From Betaproteobacteria bacterium (GTDB lineage Bacteria; Pseudomonadota; Gammaproteobacteria; Burkholderiales; Burkholderiaceae_C), in assembly GCA_009923345.1 (NCBI GenBank), contig RFTR01000122.1, positions 1 to 6,093 on the forward strand: 6,093 nucleotides of DNA, read 5' to 3'. The stretch's first letter is position 1. Each line of letters opens with the position of its first letter. The notes beneath the pieces are model-generated. The model was given only the letters and a program-made list of their open reading frames with translations. It did not search any database and was not told the DNA's origin. Shown here piece by piece: positions 5,389 through 6,093 of the stretch. Made by a program: the position numbers and the translations under genes.

Positions 5389-6093
5389 ATGACACAACGC
5401 CGACATTTCCTAGGCTCAGCAGCGGCACTGACTGCCTCTGCTAGCCTTCCTCTTCTTCATTCACAAAAAGCGTTCGCGCAAAATTTTCCTTCGCGCACCA
5501 TTCGCTATATCTGCCCGTGGACTGCTGGCGGGACTACGGATATCGTGATGCGTGTGTTTGCTGAAAGCGCTTCAAAGGTTCTCAATCAAACGGTGATTGT
5601 GGACAACAAGCCTGGTGCAGGCGGCACATTGGGTGCTGTAGAACTTGTGAACGCCAAGCCAGATGGCTACACCTTGGCCCAGTTGCCTATCAGCGTGCTT
5701 CGCATTCCGCATATGCAGAAGGTGCAGTTTGATCCTTTGAAAGACTTTACCTGGATCGCATGCCTGACGGGCTATACATTTGGCTTGGTAGTGCGGGCAG
5801 ACTCGCCCATCAAAACAATCAAAGACTTGGTGGAATATGCGAAATTAAATCCTGGGCAATTTAGTTTTGGAACGCCAGGAACAGGAACCAGTCCGCATCT
5901 GGTGATGGAAGAGTTCGGCTTTAAGGCCGGTATCAAAATGCAACACATTCCATTTAAAGGTGTTGCTGAAGGCATGCAATCTCTATTAGGTGGCCACATC
6001 ATGGGCCACAGCGATTCAACTGGTTGGGCCCCCCATGTGGAAGCGGGAAGGTTAAGACTGCTGGCGACGTACGGAAGTAAACGCACCAAGCGT
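5389..6093 (+). CDS. Bug/TctC-type tripartite tricarboxylate transporter binding protein (partial)
   Basis: The first 235 codons of a solute-binding protein whose 3' end lies beyond the window; full members are about 320-330 residues. The N-terminus is a twin-arginine signal (TQRRHFLGSAAAL, residues 2-14) with cleavage predicted after AFA at residue 30, so the protein is periplasmic. Bug family hallmarks are present. The first ligand loop reads PWTAGGTTDIVMR; VDNKPGAGGTLGA and the AKPDGYTL segment follow; FGTPGTGTSPHL and IPFKGVAEGMQSLLGG form the second-domain ligand region. Such proteins bind carboxylates, amino acids or aromatic acids, feeding a TctAB membrane pair or acting as sensors; most are orphans in Burkholderiales. 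No TctA or TctB is seen here. AGAGGA at 5378-5383, five bases upstream, fixes the start. The gene is divergent from the secreted hydrolase. Ligand unknown. Confidence 0.92.
   Translation, partial: MTQRRHFLGSAAALTASASLPLLHSQKAFAQNFPSRTIRYICPWTAGGTTDIVMRVFAESASKVLNQTVIVDNKPGAGGTLGAVELVNAKPDGYTLAQLPISVLRIPHMQKVQFDPLKDFTWIACLTGYTFGLVVRADSPIKTIKDLVEYAKLNPGQFSFGTPGTGTSPHLVMEEFGFKAGIKMQHIPFKGVAEGMQSLLGGHIMGHSDSTGWAPHVEAGRLRLLATYGSKRTKR

Noticed and set aside
5772..6089. A 105-codon - strand frame opposite the Bug-type gene
   Set aside because: It lies wholly antisense to clearly conserved Bug family sequence and has no recognisable features.

Overview
The window looks like a piece of a betaproteobacterial (Burkholderiales-type) chromosome of moderate GC. 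The strongest clue is the right-hand gene, a Tat-exported Bug/TctC-type solute-binding protein, a family greatly expanded in Burkholderiales. The neighbouring secreted MetX-like alpha/beta hydrolase fits the same group. A genus cannot be named from this sequence alone.

The left third (about 1-2320) is an accessory patch rich in toxin-antitoxin (TA) genes. It opens with a short phage/cyanophage-like protein (18-224), apparently C-terminally truncated. Next comes a DinJ/RelB-YafQ pair on the + strand (379-910) with its own promoter and palindromic sites. A HigA-type antitoxin gene follows (934-1207); its first codons lie in a different frame from its body, so it is a frameshifted remnant with no HigB partner. 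A gamma-glutamylcyclotransferase-like gene (1243-1644) comes next. It converges on a second TA pair on the - strand: an AbrB-type antitoxin (2255-1953) and a RelE/ParE-like toxin (2086-1664). The two reading frames overlap by about 134 nt. That pair has a well-formed promoter with a palindromic site over its -10.

The middle holds a 527-residue Sel1-like-repeat protein (2495-4078) without a signal peptide. Its ribosome binding site can be closed in a small hairpin. It converges with almost no gap on a secreted alpha/beta hydrolase (5155-4094).

The right end is a divergent pair: the hydrolase on the - strand and the Bug-type binding protein on the + strand (from 5389, running off the window). 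Between them lies a 233-nt region with three inverted repeats. Both products are predicted to be exported, so a shared role in capture and processing of a small acid or ester is plausible, but no substrate can be read from the sequence.

No rRNA, tRNA, CRISPR array, insertion sequence or integron attC site was recognised. No gene-free stretch exceeds 300 nt. The most unusual items are the clustering of three TA-derived modules, the repositioned reading frame of the orphan higA, and the long antitoxin/toxin overlap.
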